This document shows, one piece after another, positions 1 to 8,881 of a stretch of 64,000 nt of DNA. How positions within the stretch are numbered: position 1 is the stretch's first letter; each line of letters begins with the position of its first letter. The notes under the pieces were generated by a model that was given only the letters and a program-made list of their open reading frames with translations, ran no database searches and had not been told where the DNA came from. The DNA is from an uncultured Clostridia bacterium (GTDB lineage: Bacteria; Bacillota; Clostridia; TANB77; CAG-508): positions 248,001 to 312,000 of the forward strand of contig CAOSLI010000001.1 of assembly GCA_948524275.1 (NCBI GenBank), read 5' to 3'. The translations under genes were made by a program, and so were the position numbers.

Positions 1-330
1 AGAATTCAAAGAATATTACTTTATGCATTATTAGGCATAACAAAAGAAGATATAGAGATGTCAAAAAATACAGTTCCATATATTAGAGTTTTAGGGTTTA
101 ATGAAAAAGGAAAACAGCTTTTATCAAAGATAGATAGCAAGAATATTATAACTTCTATAAAAAAGTTTGAAGAAAGTAATCAAGATGAAAGATACAAGAG
201 AATGCTTGAAATAGATAAAATGACTACAAATATATATACTATAGGATATAAAGAAAACTCTAAAGCAAATTTGGACTATACAGCAGGAATCATAATAAAA
301 AACAATAATATTACAGGATCATTACAATAA
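1..330 (+). CDS. tmcAL: tRNA(Met) cytidine acetate ligase (TmcAL/YlbM family), 3' end only
   Basis: The frame is open at the left edge (it begins R-I-Q-R-I-L-L-Y-A-L-L) and stops with TAA at 328-330, so only about the last 109 residues are present. The tail with 'YIRVLGFNEKGKQLL' is typical of the C-terminal part of TmcAL (YlbM), which activates acetate with ATP to make N4-acetylcytidine at the wobble base of elongator tRNA-Met. The nucleotidyltransferase HIGH-type motif would lie upstream and cannot be seen. The assignment rests on this C-terminal motif and is fairly secure. Confidence 0.7.
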   Translation, partial: RIQRILLYALLGITKEDIEMSKNTVPYIRVLGFNEKGKQLLSKIDSKNIITSIKKFEESNQDERYKRMLEIDKMTTNIYTIGYKENSKANLDYTAGIIIKNNNITGSLQ

Positions 331-410
331 GATTACGTTTTGATTATAATTATTGAAATAAAGCAAGCAATAACATATAATTAACAAAAATATATTAGGA
401 GGAAGTAAAA

Positions 411-977
411 GTGGGAGACGAGACTTTTGCAGACTACATTCTTTCAGAACAAGACTGGGGAAAAAAGCTTGAAATAATGTATTATCTAAAAAAGAGAACT
501 GGTATTTACTATGATAATTCAGTTATTTTTAAAGCGCTTATAACAAAAATGTTTTTAGAATACATGAGGGAATTTCACTCTGAAATAGAATTAGATGATA
601 ATTTAATAATAACTGCAAGACTACTTTGCGACTGTATGAAAGTGGAAAATTCTACAAGCATAGACGAAATAAGAGGATATGCAAAGAGAGGCGCAGAATA
701 TTTATCAAAACTTGGATTTGATGAAAGATTTTGCAATATATGTGAGGGAGTTAATAGATACACAATAAATGAAAATAGAAGCATAGAAAGTGATATATTA
801 GAGCTTACAGATCAATTTGGAGGAATGCTTTTAGATAGACCAGAAAGAATTGGATTTAAGCCAGAAGAAGCATTGGTATTGCTAGAACATAGAAATTTAA
901 AGGATAAAAACAATCAAATGATAGACAAATTTATTGAATTTGTTAACTATTCACAAAAAATTGAAGTAGCAATGTAA
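411..977 (+). CDS. Conserved-looking hypothetical protein, 188 aa
   Basis: GTG start at 411 with an AGGAGG site about 8 nt upstream. The soluble protein is mostly helical with Cys residues in 'LLCDCMK' and 'FCNICEG'. I recognise no domain. Its length and helical pattern (LITKMFLEYMREF, ARLLCDCMK, EALVLLEHRN) recall degenerate HD-type helical folds, but no H/D metal motif is visible, so that is only a guess. It is followed after 36 nt by another unknown gene and then the EndoQ-like gene, so the three probably form one transcription unit. Confidence 0.65.
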   Translation: MGDETFADYILSEQDWGKKLEIMYYLKKRTGIYYDNSVIFKALITKMFLEYMREFHSEIELDDNLIITARLLCDCMKVENSTSIDEIRGYAKRGAEYLSKLGFDERFCNICEGVNRYTINENRSIESDILELTDQFGGMLLDRPERIGFKPEEALVLLEHRNLKDKNNQMIDKFIEFVNYSQKIEVAM

Positions 978-1013
978 AAACTAAAATAAGATAAAAAGAA
1001 ATGGGGGAAAGAA

Positions 1014-1373
1014 ATGAGCCAAACCATACTTGAAAAATCACAAGGAGAATTTAATAAGATAAGAAATGATGAAGTTGCAAAGGGAATTAATTATGCAAGA
1101 GATTTAGACGAGACATACGTAAGACAGCTAATGGAAGAAAAACAAAAATGGTCTAAGGTAACGATTCAATCAGAACCAATTGATCCTTTTATTTTAGCAG
1201 GAGAAATAAAAGGTGCTATTGAAAATGCGGATAGACCAGAAGCTGGACAAGCACCTAAGATGGAAATAGGTAAAGATTATACTTTCTCTGACATGCAACG
1301 CTATGTAAATAATAAAGATAGACAAATTGAACAGGGACAAATTGAACCGAAACAAAGTGAAAGGGAAATATAA
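1014..1373 (+). CDS. Hypothetical protein, 119 aa, upstream of EndoQ-like gene
   Basis: ATG start preceded by 'gggggaaag'. The protein is charged and hydrophilic with a coiled-coil-like N-terminal half and a Gln/Glu-rich C-terminus (EQGQIEPKQSER). No family is recognised. The TAA stop overlaps the ATG of the next gene by one base (1373), which indicates translational coupling to the EndoQ-like nuclease. An in-phase GCG GAT at 1228 shows that CGG trinucleotides out of frame are tolerated. Confidence 0.6.
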   Translation: MSQTILEKSQGEFNKIRNDEVAKGINYARDLDETYVRQLMEEKQKWSKVTIQSEPIDPFILAGEIKGAIENADRPEAGQAPKMEIGKDYTFSDMQRYVNNKDRQIEQGQIEPKQSEREI

Positions 1374-2566
1374 TGAACGAAATATTTGCAGATTTACATG
1401 TACACATAGGAAGAAGCGAAAACGGAAAGCCAATAAAGATTACAGCAGCAAAATCATTAAACTTTGCTAATATTGCAAAAGAATGTTATGAAAGAAAAGG
1501 GATAGACGTAGTCGGAATTATCGACTGCGCCTCTCCTTATGTTATAGAGGATATAGAAAACTTTTTACAAACAGGTGAAGCATACGAATTAAAAGATGGC
1601 GGAATTATTTATAAAGATAAAGTATGTATAATACTTGGAAGCGAAGTTGAAACATCGGAAAAAAATGAAGATGGAAAAACTGGTAGTAGCCATAACTGTT
1701 GTTATTTTCCAACACTTAAAGACATAAAAGACTTTTCAAAGGAAATGCAAAAACATATTCATAATATTACCTTAAGCACACAAAGGGCTGATATATCAGG
1801 GTATGAGCTTATTGATATAGTAAAACAATATAATGGAGTACTTATCCCAGCACATGTATTTACACCATTTAAGAGTTATTATGGAAATTGTACACAAAGA
1901 TTAGAAAGGATATTTAAAGAAAGATATAAAGATATTTTTGCTATAGAACTTGGATTAAGCGCTGATACATATATAGCAGATGAGATTTCAGAACTCGCAA
2001 ATAAAAGTTTCATAACAAACTCAGATGCTCACTCTCTTCCTAAAATAGCTAGAGAATATAATAAACTATTAGTTGAAAATATTAGCTTTAAAGAAGTATT
2101 TAAAGCAATTAAGATGGAAGATGGAAGGAAGATTATAGCTAATTTTGGATTAGACCCTAAACTGGGTAAATATAATAGAACCTTTTGTGAAGATTGTAAC
2201 TTAGTTGTAAATACAGAGCCACCATCATTTAAATGCGACAAATGTGGTGGAACTAATATAACGATGGGAGTGTATGACAGAATTGAAGTAATCAAGGATC
2301 AAGACTCAAAAAGCCCCAAAAACAGACCTACATACAATTATCAGATACCACTTACGTTTATGCCAGGAGTAGGAACAAAGGCTACAGATAAGCTATTAGA
2401 AGCATTTGGGACAGAAATGACAATACTAAATAAAGTAACAAAAGACGACCTAGAATCAGTAGTTGGGATTAAACTTGCTGAAATAATTGATAATTCTAGA
2501 AGTGGCAATATTCATATACATGCTGGTGGAGGCGGAGTATATGGCAAAGTTGAAACAAAAAACTAA
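1373..2566 (+). CDS. Endonuclease Q family protein (PHP domain, zinc ribbon, helix-hairpin-helix)
   Basis: 397 aa. PHP-type metal ligands are visible in order: D-L-H-V-H near residue 7, G-I-I-D-C near 50, G-S-E-V-E near 90, P-A-H-V near 160 and N-S-D-A-H near 220. A zinc ribbon follows (CEDC...CDKC, about residues 269-290), then a helix-hairpin-helix segment with P-G-V-G near 325 and a Gly-rich tail. This matches EndoQ-type nucleases, which nick 5' of deaminated bases (uracil, hypoxanthine, xanthine) and AP sites in DNA repair. The start overlaps the previous stop by one base. Confidence 0.85.
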   Translation: MNEIFADLHVHIGRSENGKPIKITAAKSLNFANIAKECYERKGIDVVGIIDCASPYVIEDIENFLQTGEAYELKDGGIIYKDKVCIILGSEVETSEKNEDGKTGSSHNCCYFPTLKDIKDFSKEMQKHIHNITLSTQRADISGYELIDIVKQYNGVLIPAHVFTPFKSYYGNCTQRLERIFKERYKDIFAIELGLSADTYIADEISELANKSFITNSDAHSLPKIAREYNKLLVENISFKEVFKAIKMEDGRKIIANFGLDPKLGKYNRTFCEDCNLVVNTEPPSFKCDKCGGTNITMGVYDRIEVIKDQDSKSPKNRPTYNYQIPLTFMPGVGTKATDKLLEAFGTEMTILNKVTKDDLESVVGIKLAEIIDNSRSGNIHIHAGGGGVYGKVETKN

Positions 2567-2647
2567 AAAATAAAATCATAAAATTATTATGTTATATTTT
2601 TTATAATTATAGAATACATATTATGTATCAGGAGGTTAATACATAAT

Positions 2648-3260
2648 ATGCAAGCTATAAAAAATCATATCAAAAACAATATAAAAGAATATACAATTTT
2701 AGCATTAATTTTCATAATTGGCTTAGGACTGCGGAAGTATAATATTAAATAACTCAAATGAAAGCCAAAGAGAAGAAATAAAGACATATTTTACAGAATT
2801 TACTGATGATGTTAAGAGTGGGAAAAAAGTAGACTATCACAAAATGCTAGTAAGCATTATGAAGAAAAACTTGATATTAATAGCGATTATGGCATTTTTG
2901 GGAGTATCTATTATAGGTAGTCCAGGAATGTATCTCATAATTCTAAATAAAGGATTTACGCTCGGCTTTACAATATCAGGAGCAATTGCAGTTATGGGTA
3001 CAGGAAAAGGGCTTTTATTAGTTTCATCAATAATGTTCTTAAGCAAAATTTTTGAACTACCTGCAATTTTCTTTTTAGCTGTAAGTGGAATAAATAGCTT
3101 TAAATCAATTATAAAAGACAGACGCAAAGAAAATATAAGATATGAGGGAGTAAAATTTATAATGGAAATACTGATTTCCGTTGCGATACTTACTGTTTCA
3201 GCTCTTGTAGAAACGTACTTGTCGAGTAATTTATTCATAAGTATTTCAAAATATTTATAA
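2648..3260 (+). CDS. SpoIIM-like membrane protein, read through a +1 shift at CGGA (2732-2735)
   Basis: ATG at 2648 with AGGAGG at 2631-2636. Codons 1-28 give a cytosolic N-terminus and the first membrane helix. At codon 29 the frame reads CGG and would stop seven codons on. Skipping one base at CGGA gives G-L-G-L-G-S-I-I-L-N-N and joins the rest of the protein, which has further membrane helices (ILIAIMAFLGVSII; GFTLGFTISGAIAVMG; ILISVAILTVSALVETYLS). Total is about 203 aa. The 'N-K-G-F-T-L-G-F' segment is typical of SpoIIM/DUF95 proteins, which act in septal peptidoglycan remodelling during engulfment. Without recoding the gene would look like a pseudogene. Confidence 0.8.
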
Positions 3261-3344
3261 AATCTATTTACTTTTTTGAAATAATTTGATATAACATAAT
3301 AAGTTTATGTAAAACAATATAATTTAAAGGGGCAGGAATATAAA

Positions 3345-4226
3345 ATGGATAAGCAAATCAAACTTTTTTTGGAGTTTTTACAAAAGGACAAAAGATTGTC
3401 AGACAACACTCTTCAATCATATAGAAGAGATATCCTACAATTTGAGAGATATTTAGAAATAAATGATATAAATTATACGAAAGTCACTGAAGGAGATATT
3501 GAAGATTACATAGAATATGTAAAAAAAGAAGGAAAGAAATCGTCAACTATTTCAAGAAACCTTGCAACGTTAAGGTCTTTTTATCAATTCTTAATTAGAA
3601 ATAAGAAAGTTAAAATGGATCCAACTCTAGGATTGCAAGCTCCTAAAATAGAAAAAAGAGTTCCTAGTGTTCTTACATCTGAAGAAGTAGAACTTCTTTT
3701 AGAGCAACCAAAGGACATTGATTTAAAGGGAACTAGAGACAAGGCAATGCTTGAATTTGCATATGCTACTGGAATGAAGGTTACAGAAATTATAGATCTT
3801 GATGTAAAGGATGTTAATTTCGAAGATAGCACAGTTAAATGTTCTACTGGAAAAAAGACGAGAATAATACCATTAGGAACATTAGCTGAAAAAGCTCTAA
3901 AGGAATATATAGAAGAAGCTAGACCTATAATGGTAAAAGATGAAGAAACAGAAGCATTATTCGTTAATGTTAATGGAGCAAGACTTACTAGACAAGGATT
4001 TTGGAAAATAGTTAAATACTATAAGGAACAAGCTCATATAGACAAAGATATTACGCCACACGTTTTAAGACATTCATTTGCAACCCATTTATTACAAAAT
4101 GGAGCTGATCTTAAATCTATACAAGAAATGCTTGGACATTCTGATATATCATCAACACAAGTATATACACAATTCCAAGGACCAGAGCTTAAAGCAATAT
4201 ACCAAAAAGCTCACCCAAGAGCATAA
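3345..4226 (+). CDS. xerD: Tyrosine recombinase XerD
   Basis: 293 aa, full family length. N-terminal SAM-like core-binding domain (residues 1-85), then the catalytic domain with H-V-L-R-H near 243-247, L-G-H near 269 and Tyr in S-T-Q-V-Y-T near 279. XerD pairs with XerC to resolve chromosome dimers at dif. The position that normally holds the first catalytic Arg (YATG-x-R-V-S-E) reads G-M-K-V-T-E here, with Lys145 encoded by AAG at 3777. The protein is otherwise intact and sits among housekeeping genes, so it is host Xer rather than phage. Confidence 0.88.
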   Translation: MDKQIKLFLEFLQKDKRLSDNTLQSYRRDILQFERYLEINDINYTKVTEGDIEDYIEYVKKEGKKSSTISRNLATLRSFYQFLIRNKKVKMDPTLGLQAPKIEKRVPSVLTSEEVELLLEQPKDIDLKGTRDKAMLEFAYATGMKVTEIIDLDVKDVNFEDSTVKCSTGKKTRIIPLGTLAEKALKEYIEEARPIMVKDEETEALFVNVNGARLTRQGFWKIVKYYKEQAHIDKDITPHVLRHSFATHLLQNGADLKSIQEMLGHSDISSTQVYTQFQGPELKAIYQKAHPRA

Positions 4227-4248
4227 TATCATAGAAATAATAAATACT

Positions 4249-4288
4249 AAGCTACTTTTAATTATAAAGATTATAAGTAGCTTAATTT
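4249..4288 (+). terminator. Intrinsic terminator after xerD
   Basis: Inverted repeat AAGCTACTT (4249-4257) and AAGTAGCTT (4275-4283) followed by AATTTAA. Confidence 0.65.
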
Positions 4289-4321
4289 AAAATTAGCAAG
4301 AATTATAGACAGGAGAAATAT

Positions 4322-6031
4322 ATGATACTAAAAAATTTAGCAGTACTATTTCCATCAGAAATTTGGACTATATTAACTAAATTTGCTAAAACAAAAATTG
4401 ATGAAAAATCTGCAAATTACATAGAAGAAAATGGACTTTATCATTTTACACCTAATGAAGAAGTAGCACAATTGATAATAAAAAGTGGATATATAAAAGA
4501 ATCTAATGCAGTTTTATCATATGGGATTCCAGCATCTTTTTTATTTGCAGGAAAACCAGATATAGATGCATTTATAAAGAATATGGCTGATAGTGCAGAA
4601 AACAATCCATTGCTAAATCCAGAGAAGGTATATTATGCAATTAAGATAAATCCAGATAAACGAGATTTATCAAATTATAAAATGAGAATTCAGGACAACG
4701 TAATTTTGCATGAGGGAAAATGCATTCTAGAAGATGATAAAGTCGAGATAAAACAATTGGTTATAGATTTAGTAAAAGACAAAGATGGAAATGAAGTTCT
4801 AGGATTTAGAGAAAGAACAAAGGAAGAAATCGAGAGAACTACCACTGATATGAAGGAATTTAATGGCAGAATGATGGCAATACCTAATGCAAGATTTACA
4901 AAGAATACGCCATCAGAAGAATGCCTAAAAGTAATAGAAGATGAAAAGAAAAGGCTAGGATATAGATTTAATGGCAATCTAACAAATTTATCACACATTG
5001 TACAAATTGATAATGAAAAATCTAAGAATGCCACGAAAAACATATGGAATAGCTTAAAAAATTTTCTAATTAAGCTTAGAAAAGATCGCCAGATACAAAA
5101 AATTGATGAAAATCCAAATGCAAAAATAAGCAGATTAATATCAGACATAGAGCAAGGTAGAATTGATACAAAAAAACCAGTATTAGATGATAAATATGTA
5201 AATACAATATTAGAGTTAAATAAACAAGGATTAAGACAAAGACGCACTTCACAGGTAATGCAGGAATTAAAAGAGAGTAGTGTGTTTCAAATTGCAAAAC
5301 AAAAAGAAATAGAACTCGGTAAAAGTGAGATACCTGAAAGTAAAATTCATGGGATAAACCACAGTAGACGAGTAGCAATATTAACGTCAGCAATATTACA
5401 GGGAGAAAATATAATACCAAGTAGTAGAGAATCAGATATATTGATAACTGCAAGTTATTATCACGATATAGGCAGAATTTTAGATATTGGTCCACATGCA
5501 AGAAATAGTGTAAAGAAATTAGGAGAGATGAGTCTTATGCATTTAGATGGAACTGAATATTCTCCTGAAGATAGAAAATTATTATATTATCTTGTAGAAG
5601 GACATGAAGGTAAGGACAAAGATAGTGATAAATTACTTAGTAAATATAAAATAGACGATGAAGACAAGAATAGATATACTACATATTTAAAAGTTATCAA
5701 AGATGCTGATGCACTTGATAGAGCAAGGACAAGCTCAAAAAGCAGAATGGAGCTTAATCCTAAATATCTTAGACTTAATGCGTCTAGGCAGTTAATTGAC
5801 TTTTCATTTGGATTAGAAGCATTATCAAGGAATTCTAAGGATAATTCATATATGTTTTATGAGCAAAATAATGATGAGATAGTAGAAAATAAACCAGTAG
5901 AAAATGAATTTATTCAGTCATTACAGAAACATAGACAATATGATAGATCAGAAGATATGATGCAATATAATATAAAAACACAATCTGAACTGGGGAAAAA
6001 TAACAATAATTATGATGATATAGAATATTGA
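4322..6031 (+). CDS. Large HD-domain protein with a possible ADP-ribosyltransferase-like N-terminus
   Basis: 569 aa, ATG with 'caggagaa' upstream. The C-terminal half has HD phosphohydrolase motifs in order: I-N-H-S-R-R near residue 345, Y-Y-H-D-I-G near 380, E-G-H-E near 427 and K-D-A-D-A-L-D near 462. These are the metal ligands of HD hydrolases (nucleotidase, phosphodiesterase or phosphatase). The N-terminus 'LYHFTPNEE...IIKSGYI...FLFAGKP' resembles the opening of ART-fold domains such as DarT/RES-like proteins, but this is inference. It is flanked by terminators on both sides, so it is monocistronic. Substrate unknown. Confidence 0.7.
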   Translation: MILKNLAVLFPSEIWTILTKFAKTKIDEKSANYIEENGLYHFTPNEEVAQLIIKSGYIKESNAVLSYGIPASFLFAGKPDIDAFIKNMADSAENNPLLNPEKVYYAIKINPDKRDLSNYKMRIQDNVILHEGKCILEDDKVEIKQLVIDLVKDKDGNEVLGFRERTKEEIERTTTDMKEFNGRMMAIPNARFTKNTPSEECLKVIEDEKKRLGYRFNGNLTNLSHIVQIDNEKSKNATKNIWNSLKNFLIKLRKDRQIQKIDENPNAKISRLISDIEQGRIDTKKPVLDDKYVNTILELNKQGLRQRRTSQVMQELKESSVFQIAKQKEIELGKSEIPESKIHGINHSRRVAILTSAILQGENIIPSSRESDILITASYYHDIGRILDIGPHARNSVKKLGEMSLMHLDGTEYSPEDRKLLYYLVEGHEGKDKDSDKLLSKYKIDDEDKNRYTTYLKVIKDADALDRARTSSKSRMELNPKYLRLNASRQLIDFSFGLEALSRNSKDNSYMFYEQNNDEIVENKPVENEFIQSLQKHRQYDRSEDMMQYNIKTQSELGKNNNNYDDIEY

Positions 6032-6066
6032 TATATAGGCGAAATATTTCGTCTATATGTTTTTTA
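6032..6066 (+). terminator. Intrinsic terminator after the HD-domain gene
   Basis: Stem ATATAGGCGAAA/TTTCGTCTATAT around 6033-6059 followed by a T-run. Confidence 0.75.
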
Positions 6067-6076
6067 TGTTTTTTAC

Positions 6077-6105
6077 TTGACATATTACGTAAATAATAAT
6101 AAAAT
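6077..6105 (+). promoter_or_regulatory. Sigma-A promoter of rny
   Basis: TTGACA at 6077-6082, 17-bp spacer, TAAAAT at 6100-6105. Confidence 0.65.
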
Positions 6106-6188
6106 AGTAATGTAGAATATTTATAAAAATTAAAAGTTATATATATTTGTACATTGAAATTTTAATAGAAAAAGAGGTGTTATTAATT

Positions 6189-7730
6189 ATGCAAATAGCA
6201 ATTTATATCACTATTTTTCTAGTCTCAGCAATAGTTTTTTTATTCGTTGGATATATAGCAAGAAAGAAAATAGCAGAATCTAAAATACAAAGTGCAGAAA
6301 GAGAAGCTGCTAGAATTTTAGAAAATGCTAATAAAGAAGCAGAAAATGCGAAAAAAGAAGAAATAGTAAAAGCTAAAGAAGAAATTATAGTAGCAAGAAA
6401 TGAATTAGAAGAAGAGATTAGAGAAAGAAGAAGTGATGTTCAACAGCAAGAAAAAAGATTGATGCAAAAAGAAGAAAACTTAGAAAAGAAAATCTACAAT
6501 GTAGAACAAAGGGAAAAGGGGCTTGACCAAAGAGAAAATAGCATAGAAGAAGAAAGACTAGAAGTACAGAAATTAAAAGATTCAGAGTTAGATGAATTAG
6601 AGAGAATAGCAAGACTTACAGCAGAAGAAGCTAAAAAGCAATTACTAGCAGAGCTTGATGACACATTAACAGCAGAAAAAGCAGAAAGAATTAAGAAAAT
6701 GGAAGAACAGATTAAAGACAAGTCTGAAGAGACTGCAAAAAATGTTATTTCATATTCAATTCAAAAATGTGCAGCAGATCATACTTCAGAATCTACAGTT
6801 TCTATAGTATCACTTCCAAGTGATGATATGAAAGGTAGAATTATAGGAAGAGAAGGAAGAAACATCAAAGCTCTAGAAACGCTTACAGGAGTTGACTTTA
6901 TAATTGATGATACACCAGAGGCTGTTGTTATCTCAGGTTTTGACCCTTTAAGAAGAGAAGTTGCTAAAATTGCCTTAGAAAAACTTTTAAATGATGGAAG
7001 AATACATCCATCAAAGATAGAAGAAATGGTTGAAAAGGCTAAAGAAGAGCTTGCAAAAACTATTAAAGAAGAAGGCGAGCGAGCAGCTATGGAAGCAGGT
7101 GTTATTAATTTACATCCAGACATCATCAATCTACTTGGAAAACTAAAATATAGGACAAGCTATGGCCAAAATGTATTAATGCATTCAATAGAAGTATCTA
7201 ATCTAGCTAGAATAATGGCTGATGAATTAGGACTAGATGTAAAACTAGCTAGAAGAGCTGGACTTTTACATGATATAGGAAAAGCATTAGATCATGATAT
7301 GGAAGGAACTCACGTAGAAATTGGTGTAGATATACTTAAAAAGTATAAAGAAGATGCCAAAGTAATTAATGCAGTGCAAGCACATCATGGAGATGTAGAA
7401 CCTCAAACTCCAGAAGCAGCATTAGTACAGGCAGCAGATGCAATATCAGCATCAAGACCAGGAGCAAGACGTGAAACATTAGAAGCATACATGAAGAGAT
7501 TAGAGCAACTTGAAGGAATAGCAGACTCATTTGAAGGTGTTGACAAATCTTATGCAATTCAAGCAGGAAGAGAAATTAGAATAATTGTAAAACCTGAAAA
7601 GGTCTCAGATGATGAAATGACTCTAATGGCTAGAAATATAGCAGATAAAATTGAACAGGATATGGAATATCCTGGACAAATTAAAGTTAATATGATTAGA
7701 GAAAGAAGAGTCGTAGATTACGCTAAATAA
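6189..7730 (+). CDS. rny: Ribonuclease Y
   Basis: 513 aa from ATG 6189 (a longer frame starts at 6147, but 'agaggtg' precedes 6189). N-terminal membrane helix ([19 protein letters not shown]), long charged coiled coil (about residues 30-190), KH domain with [10 protein letters not shown] near 215, then HD domain (M-H-S-I-E-V near 335; L-L-H-D-I-G-K near 362). RNase Y is the membrane-anchored endonuclease that initiates mRNA decay in Firmicutes. It has its own promoter and a terminator follows. Confidence 0.97.
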   Translation: MQIAIYITIFLVSAIVFLFVGYIARKKIAESKIQSAEREAARILENANKEAENAKKEEIVKAKEEIIVARNELEEEIRERRSDVQQQEKRLMQKEENLEKKIYNVEQREKGLDQRENSIEEERLEVQKLKDSELDELERIARLTAEEAKKQLLAELDDTLTAEKAERIKKMEEQIKDKSEETAKNVISYSIQKCAADHTSESTVSIVSLPSDDMKGRIIGREGRNIKALETLTGVDFIIDDTPEAVVISGFDPLRREVAKIALEKLLNDGRIHPSKIEEMVEKAKEELAKTIKEEGERAAMEAGVINLHPDIINLLGKLKYRTSYGQNVLMHSIEVSNLARIMADELGLDVKLARRAGLLHDIGKALDHDMEGTHVEIGVDILKKYKEDAKVINAVQAHHGDVEPQTPEAALVQAADAISASRPGARRETLEAYMKRLEQLEGIADSFEGVDKSYAIQAGREIRIIVKPEKVSDDEMTLMARNIADKIEQDMEYPGQIKVNMIRERRVVDYAK

Positions 7731-7743
7731 AAATAATAAATCA

Positions 7744-7788
7744 GAACTCAAATTATTAGACGTAAGTTTAATACTTGAGTTCTTTTAT
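7744..7788 (+). terminator. Intrinsic terminator after rny
   Basis: GAACTCAA (7744-7751) pairs with TTGAGTTC (7775-7782), followed by TTTTATTATTTG. Confidence 0.8.
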
Positions 7789-7827
7789 TATTTGTATGCA
7801 TTACTTTATAGAAATAGATATAAAAAC

Positions 7828-7856
7828 TTTACATAATAAGGAAAATGTGTTATAAT
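7828..7856 (+). promoter_or_regulatory. Sigma-A promoter of small-gene cassette 1
   Basis: TTTACA 7828-7833, 17-bp spacer, TATAAT 7851-7856. Transcription would start at about 7863, just before a CGGT...ACCG hairpin in a 95-nt leader. Confidence 0.75.
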
Positions 7857-7957
7857 AAAAATAACGGTGAGGTACAACCGCATAAAAATTTGTGCCAAGT
7901 AAAATAATAGATTCGCTAAGATTTTTGCGAACAAATTAAACTTAGGAGGAAAACACC

Positions 7958-8260
7958 ATGACAACATTAGAGGATTTGCAGATTTTCGCTAGGTGGCTTG
8001 AGGATGAGGATCCGGTTACTGCAGGAGCAAAAAGATTTATTGAGCATTTCTTGCTCAAAAATTTCAAACTCTGCTCAGACATGGGAAACCTTAACTCATT
8101 TCAAAAGAATGTGTATGAGGACGACAGTCTCCCTCAAGGGTACACATTTGATATGGTTAGAGAAGCCACGAGATTGGCTGGCCGATACCATATAGTAGTC
8201 AAAGACCTGTCTAATAAGAACCGCGAAGCATATGGCTTCAGACTTAGGCTGAAATTCTAA
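7958..8260 (+). CDS. Small hypothetical protein of cassette 1, 100 aa
   Basis: ATG with AGGAGG 8 nt upstream. The soluble 100-aa protein has no recognised domain. Its C-terminal half, Y-T-F-D-M-V-R-E-A-T-R-L-A, resembles that of the next small protein (F-S-F-E-T-I-K-D-A), so the two are distant paralogues. Codon choice is richer in G and C (CCG, CGC, CTC, GGC) than the neighbours, suggesting transfer. It sits between its own promoter and a strong two-tier terminator, with a structured 95-nt leader. Confidence 0.7.
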   Translation: MTTLEDLQIFARWLEDEDPVTAGAKRFIEHFLLKNFKLCSDMGNLNSFQKNVYEDDSLPQGYTFDMVREATRLAGRYHIVVKDLSNKNREAYGFRLRLKF

Positions 8261-8266
8261 TCGAAA

Positions 8267-8312
8267 CGCTGGTAGGTAAGCTCTGTAGAGCGAGCCTACT
8301 GGCGACTTTTTT
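8267..8312 (+). terminator. Two-tier intrinsic terminator of cassette 1
   Basis: CGCTGGTAGG (8267-8276) pairs with CCTACTGGCG (8295-8304). An inner GCTC/GAGC hairpin lies between them and a T-run follows. Confidence 0.85.
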
Positions 8313-8321
8313 GCCTAAAAT

Positions 8322-8350
8322 TTGACATAGATTAAAAAGTATGATATTAT
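8322..8350 (+). promoter_or_regulatory. Sigma-A promoter of small-gene cassette 2
   Basis: TTGACA 8322-8327, 17-bp spacer, TATTAT 8345-8350. As in cassette 1, the predicted transcript starts at a CGGT...ACCG hairpin. Confidence 0.75.
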
Positions 8351-8436
8351 GTAAATAACGGTCAAGCATAACCGATTTAATTTATGCTAAGCAAAAAATG
8401 CTAATCTTTTAGCAAAACATCTTTAGGAGGATGGCT

Positions 8437-8751
8437 ATGACAGCAAGTGAAATTAAGAAAGCAAGAGAAGAAGAGCTACTTCCCAAGTTGCAAAACCCGG
8501 CACGTGCTAAGGCGGAGGAGTTTATAAAGACTGTTTTAATACAGTACTTTAACAATTCCAAATGTATAGCAGATGGAAAGAAACATTACCATAGCTGTTG
8601 TTTCTTTAAAGGCAATGATAATCGGGGGTTTTCCTTTGAAACCATTAAGGATGCAGTAAGCATTGTAGAAGAGTTTGGTATAAAGGGAAAAATTAGCAAT
8701 GATGGTGGTTGCTCTTTCTACAAAGAGTCCGAGGACGCTGAATCCATTTAA
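8437..8751 (+). CDS. Small hypothetical protein of cassette 2; only gene with an apparently unshifted CGG
   Basis: Start chosen at ATG 8437, because the in-frame ATG 8431 directly abuts AGGAGG (8425-8430). 104 aa with several Cys/His residues (H-Y-H-S-C-C near 50). Distant paralogue of the preceding gene by the G-F-S-F-E-T-I-K-D-A segment. At 8623-8626 an in-frame CGGG is read as Arg-Gly in the uninterrupted frame. A +1 shift there would stop after about ten residues and lose the conserved tail, so normal decoding is favoured. Codon use differs from the surroundings. Confidence 0.65.
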   Translation: MTASEIKKAREEELLPKLQNPARAKAEEFIKTVLIQYFNNSKCIADGKKHYHSCCFFKGNDNRGFSFETIKDAVSIVEEFGIKGKISNDGGCSFYKESEDAESI

Positions 8752-8760
8752 GGTGTATTT

Positions 8761-8814
8761 TGCCGATAGGTTAATTGCTTTATGTATAGAGCAATGAAGC
8801 CTACCGGCATTTTC
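8761..8814 (+). terminator. Two-tier intrinsic terminator of cassette 2
   Basis: TGCCGATAGG (8761-8770) pairs with CCTACCGGCA (8800-8809) with one mismatch. An inner ATTGCT/AGCAAT stem is present and TTTT follows. The architecture matches that of cassette 1. Confidence 0.8.
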
Positions 8815-8846
8815 TATGCTGAAATGGGAAATATAGGGAAATAGAC

Positions 8847-8875
8847 TTTACAAAATAAAAAATATATGTTATAAT
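8847..8875 (+). promoter_or_regulatory. Sigma-A promoter of the candidate large RNA
   Basis: TTTACA 8847-8852, 17-bp spacer, TATAAT 8870-8875. Confidence 0.8.
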
Positions 8876-8881
8876 AAATTT

